This document shows, piece after piece, positions 15,180 to 15,907 of a stretch of DNA of 15,907 nucleotides (position 1 is its first letter; each line of letters opens with the position of its first letter). Under the pieces are notes generated by a model. The model saw only the letters and a program-made list of their open reading frames with translations. It searched no databases and had not been told where the DNA came from. A program made the position numbers and the translations under genes. This stretch comes from Dehalococcoidia bacterium. Lineage in GTDB: Bacteria > Chloroflexota > Dehalococcoidia > SM23-28-2. The stretch is from assembly GCA_022866185.1 (NCBI GenBank), contig JALHUG010000204.1, forward strand, positions 1 through 15,907, read 5' to 3'.

Positions 15180-15459
15180 CCAAACGCCGGCTGGTATAGA
15201 CTCTCTCTTTTGTAGGCAGCCAGCGCATCGAGACGACCGGCGCCGTATGTATCATCGGGCCCGGTGGACCCCAGGTCGACGGCGGTGGTGCTCAGAGCGG
15301 CGCGTTGCTGGTCGACGGTCAGGTAGGGGAAGGCGCTGAGAAGCAGAGCGAGCGCCCCAGCCACGTGGGGCGCGGCCACCGAAGTACCGGTGGCGCTGTA
15401 GTACAGGCCATACAGGTCGGTAGTGTTGATGTTAACACCGGCCGCCCGAGGGCCTACGA
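15092..15459 (-). pseudogene. subtilisin-like serine protease, C-terminal remnant
   Basis: The minus-strand frame reads AAGVNINTT, then SATGTSVAAPHVAGALALLL, then TYGAGRLDALAAY. This is the subtilase (peptidase S8) region around the catalytic Ser (GTS-x-AAPHVAG, Ser codon 15380-15382), followed by the family's closing GAGRxDALAA motif. The Asp and His catalytic motifs are absent: upstream of about 15459 the DNA becomes the 3' end of an unrelated gene in another frame. The open frame continues into the kinase gene and stops at 15092, but family resemblance ends near 15210. Without a start codon and two thirds of the domain it should be inactive. It is a scar of a deletion or rearrangement, or an assembly join. 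Confidence 0.85.
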
Positions 15460-15907
15460 CTAGGGGGAGGTGGCTGAGGGTAGGAGGCGAGCCAGGATCT
15501 CCTGGCGGTGCCTCTCGGCGAAGGCCCAGACCAGGCCGAAGCAGCCGCTGAGCATCATGTCGCCGTGGGGGACGGCGAAGTACGGCCTCAGGGCGCTCCC
15601 CCTCAGCTTCGCCCGCTGAGGGCCGGTGACAGCGACGAAGGGATGCGGGTTGAATGGCCTGTCGCCGGCGGCATAGAAGACGCCGTGGCCGTGGCTGCCG
15701 AACACGTCCTCGTGGCGGAGCGTGCCGGCCGCCAGCCCTTCGCTGAGGGATTCGATCTCCTGGGCGCTCAGAAGGTTGGTGTGGTGCTCGAACAGCGAGT
15801 AGACGTGGGTGCCCCGCAGGTGGAAGGCCAGGGCGTGCATGTTGCCCAGGTTGATGACGAGCTGCTCGTCCTGCTGGGCGACGATGGGGTCCTGGAGGGC
15901 GCCCAGG
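15460..15907 (-). CDS. DUF1786-type protein, C-terminal part (5' end outside window)
   Basis: The frame is open from the right edge to a TAG at 15460-15462, about 149 residues. Visible stretches include VINLGNMHALAFHL, YSLFEHHTNLLS, HEDVFGSHGHGVFYA and PHGDMMLSGCFGLVWAF. The NxGNxH-x-LA start, the FEHHT motif and the GHG turn agree with my memory of DUF1786, a family sometimes annotated as related to pyruvate formate-lyase activation, with no proven function. I could not confirm this by search. The N-terminal part, probably an actin/HSP70-like fold half, lies outside the window. The gene ends exactly where the subtilase remnant begins. Confidence 0.65.
   Translation of the reverse strand, partial: LGALQDPIVAQQDEQLVINLGNMHALAFHLRGTHVYSLFEHHTNLLSAQEIESLSEGLAAGTLRHEDVFGSHGHGVFYAAGDRPFNPHPFVAVTGPQRAKLRGSALRPYFAVPHGDMMLSGCFGLVWAFAERHRQEILARLLPSATSP

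Overview
The window is GC-rich, densely packed bacterial DNA. The gene content (a CHAT/STAND/TPR protein, a DUF1786-type protein and a complete Kdp potassium pump cluster with a divided sensor kinase) would fit a Chloroflexota-like or similar environmental bacterium, probably from a metagenome. That placement is an inference from gene style; there is no rRNA or marker gene to confirm it.

Layout from left to right. (1) 3-239 (+): the 3' end of a MacB/LolD-type ABC transporter ATPase. (2) 285-359 (+): a tRNA-Lys(UUU) gene with encoded CCA. (3) 391-4152 (-): a 1253-residue protein with a CHAT caspase-like protease domain, a STAND/NB-ARC-type NTPase and six nearly identical 40-residue TPRs, the architecture of bacterial NLR-like sensor/effector proteins. 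(4) 4343-5845 (+): a divergently transcribed MFS exporter. (5) 5860-6097 (-): the scar of an integrated element, made of a degraded tyrosine-recombinase fragment next to a 37-nt exact copy of the 3' half of the tRNA-Lys, in inverted orientation. The copy starts inside the anticodon loop, a typical crossover point of tRNA-targeting integrases. The CHAT and MFS genes therefore sit between two inverted tRNA-Lys 3' ends and look like accessory cargo.

(6) 6153-15179 (-): one large Kdp cluster, transcribed right to left: membrane histidine kinase (DUF4118-GAF-HisKA-HATPase), kdpE, a stand-alone receiver protein, a 32-residue one-helix peptide, kdpF, a 101-residue unknown protein, kdpA, kdpB, kdpC, and a 389-residue protein that is only the cytosolic half (KdpD + USP domains) of KdpD. 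Most genes overlap by 1-4 nt or are separated by 10 nt or less, so most of the cluster is likely one transcript with translational coupling; the only sizeable gap (170 nt) is between kdpE and the stand-alone receiver. KdpD is thus divided precisely before its membrane segment: the two halves are encoded at opposite ends of the cluster and should together read K+ limitation or turgor and control KdpE. KdpFABC is the high-affinity K+ uptake ATPase.

(7) 15092-15907 (-): the C-terminal remnant of a subtilisin-like protease whose 5' part is missing, joined directly to the 3' end of a DUF1786-type gene that runs off the right edge. The kinase start lies inside the protease remnant, so the promoter of the Kdp cluster must lie in or beyond that remnant.

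The most unusual points are the divided KdpD, the extra small genes nested in the kdp operon (32 and 101 residues), the extra receiver protein, the CHAT-STAND-TPR protein with homogenised repeats, and the inverted tRNA-Lys/integrase scar.
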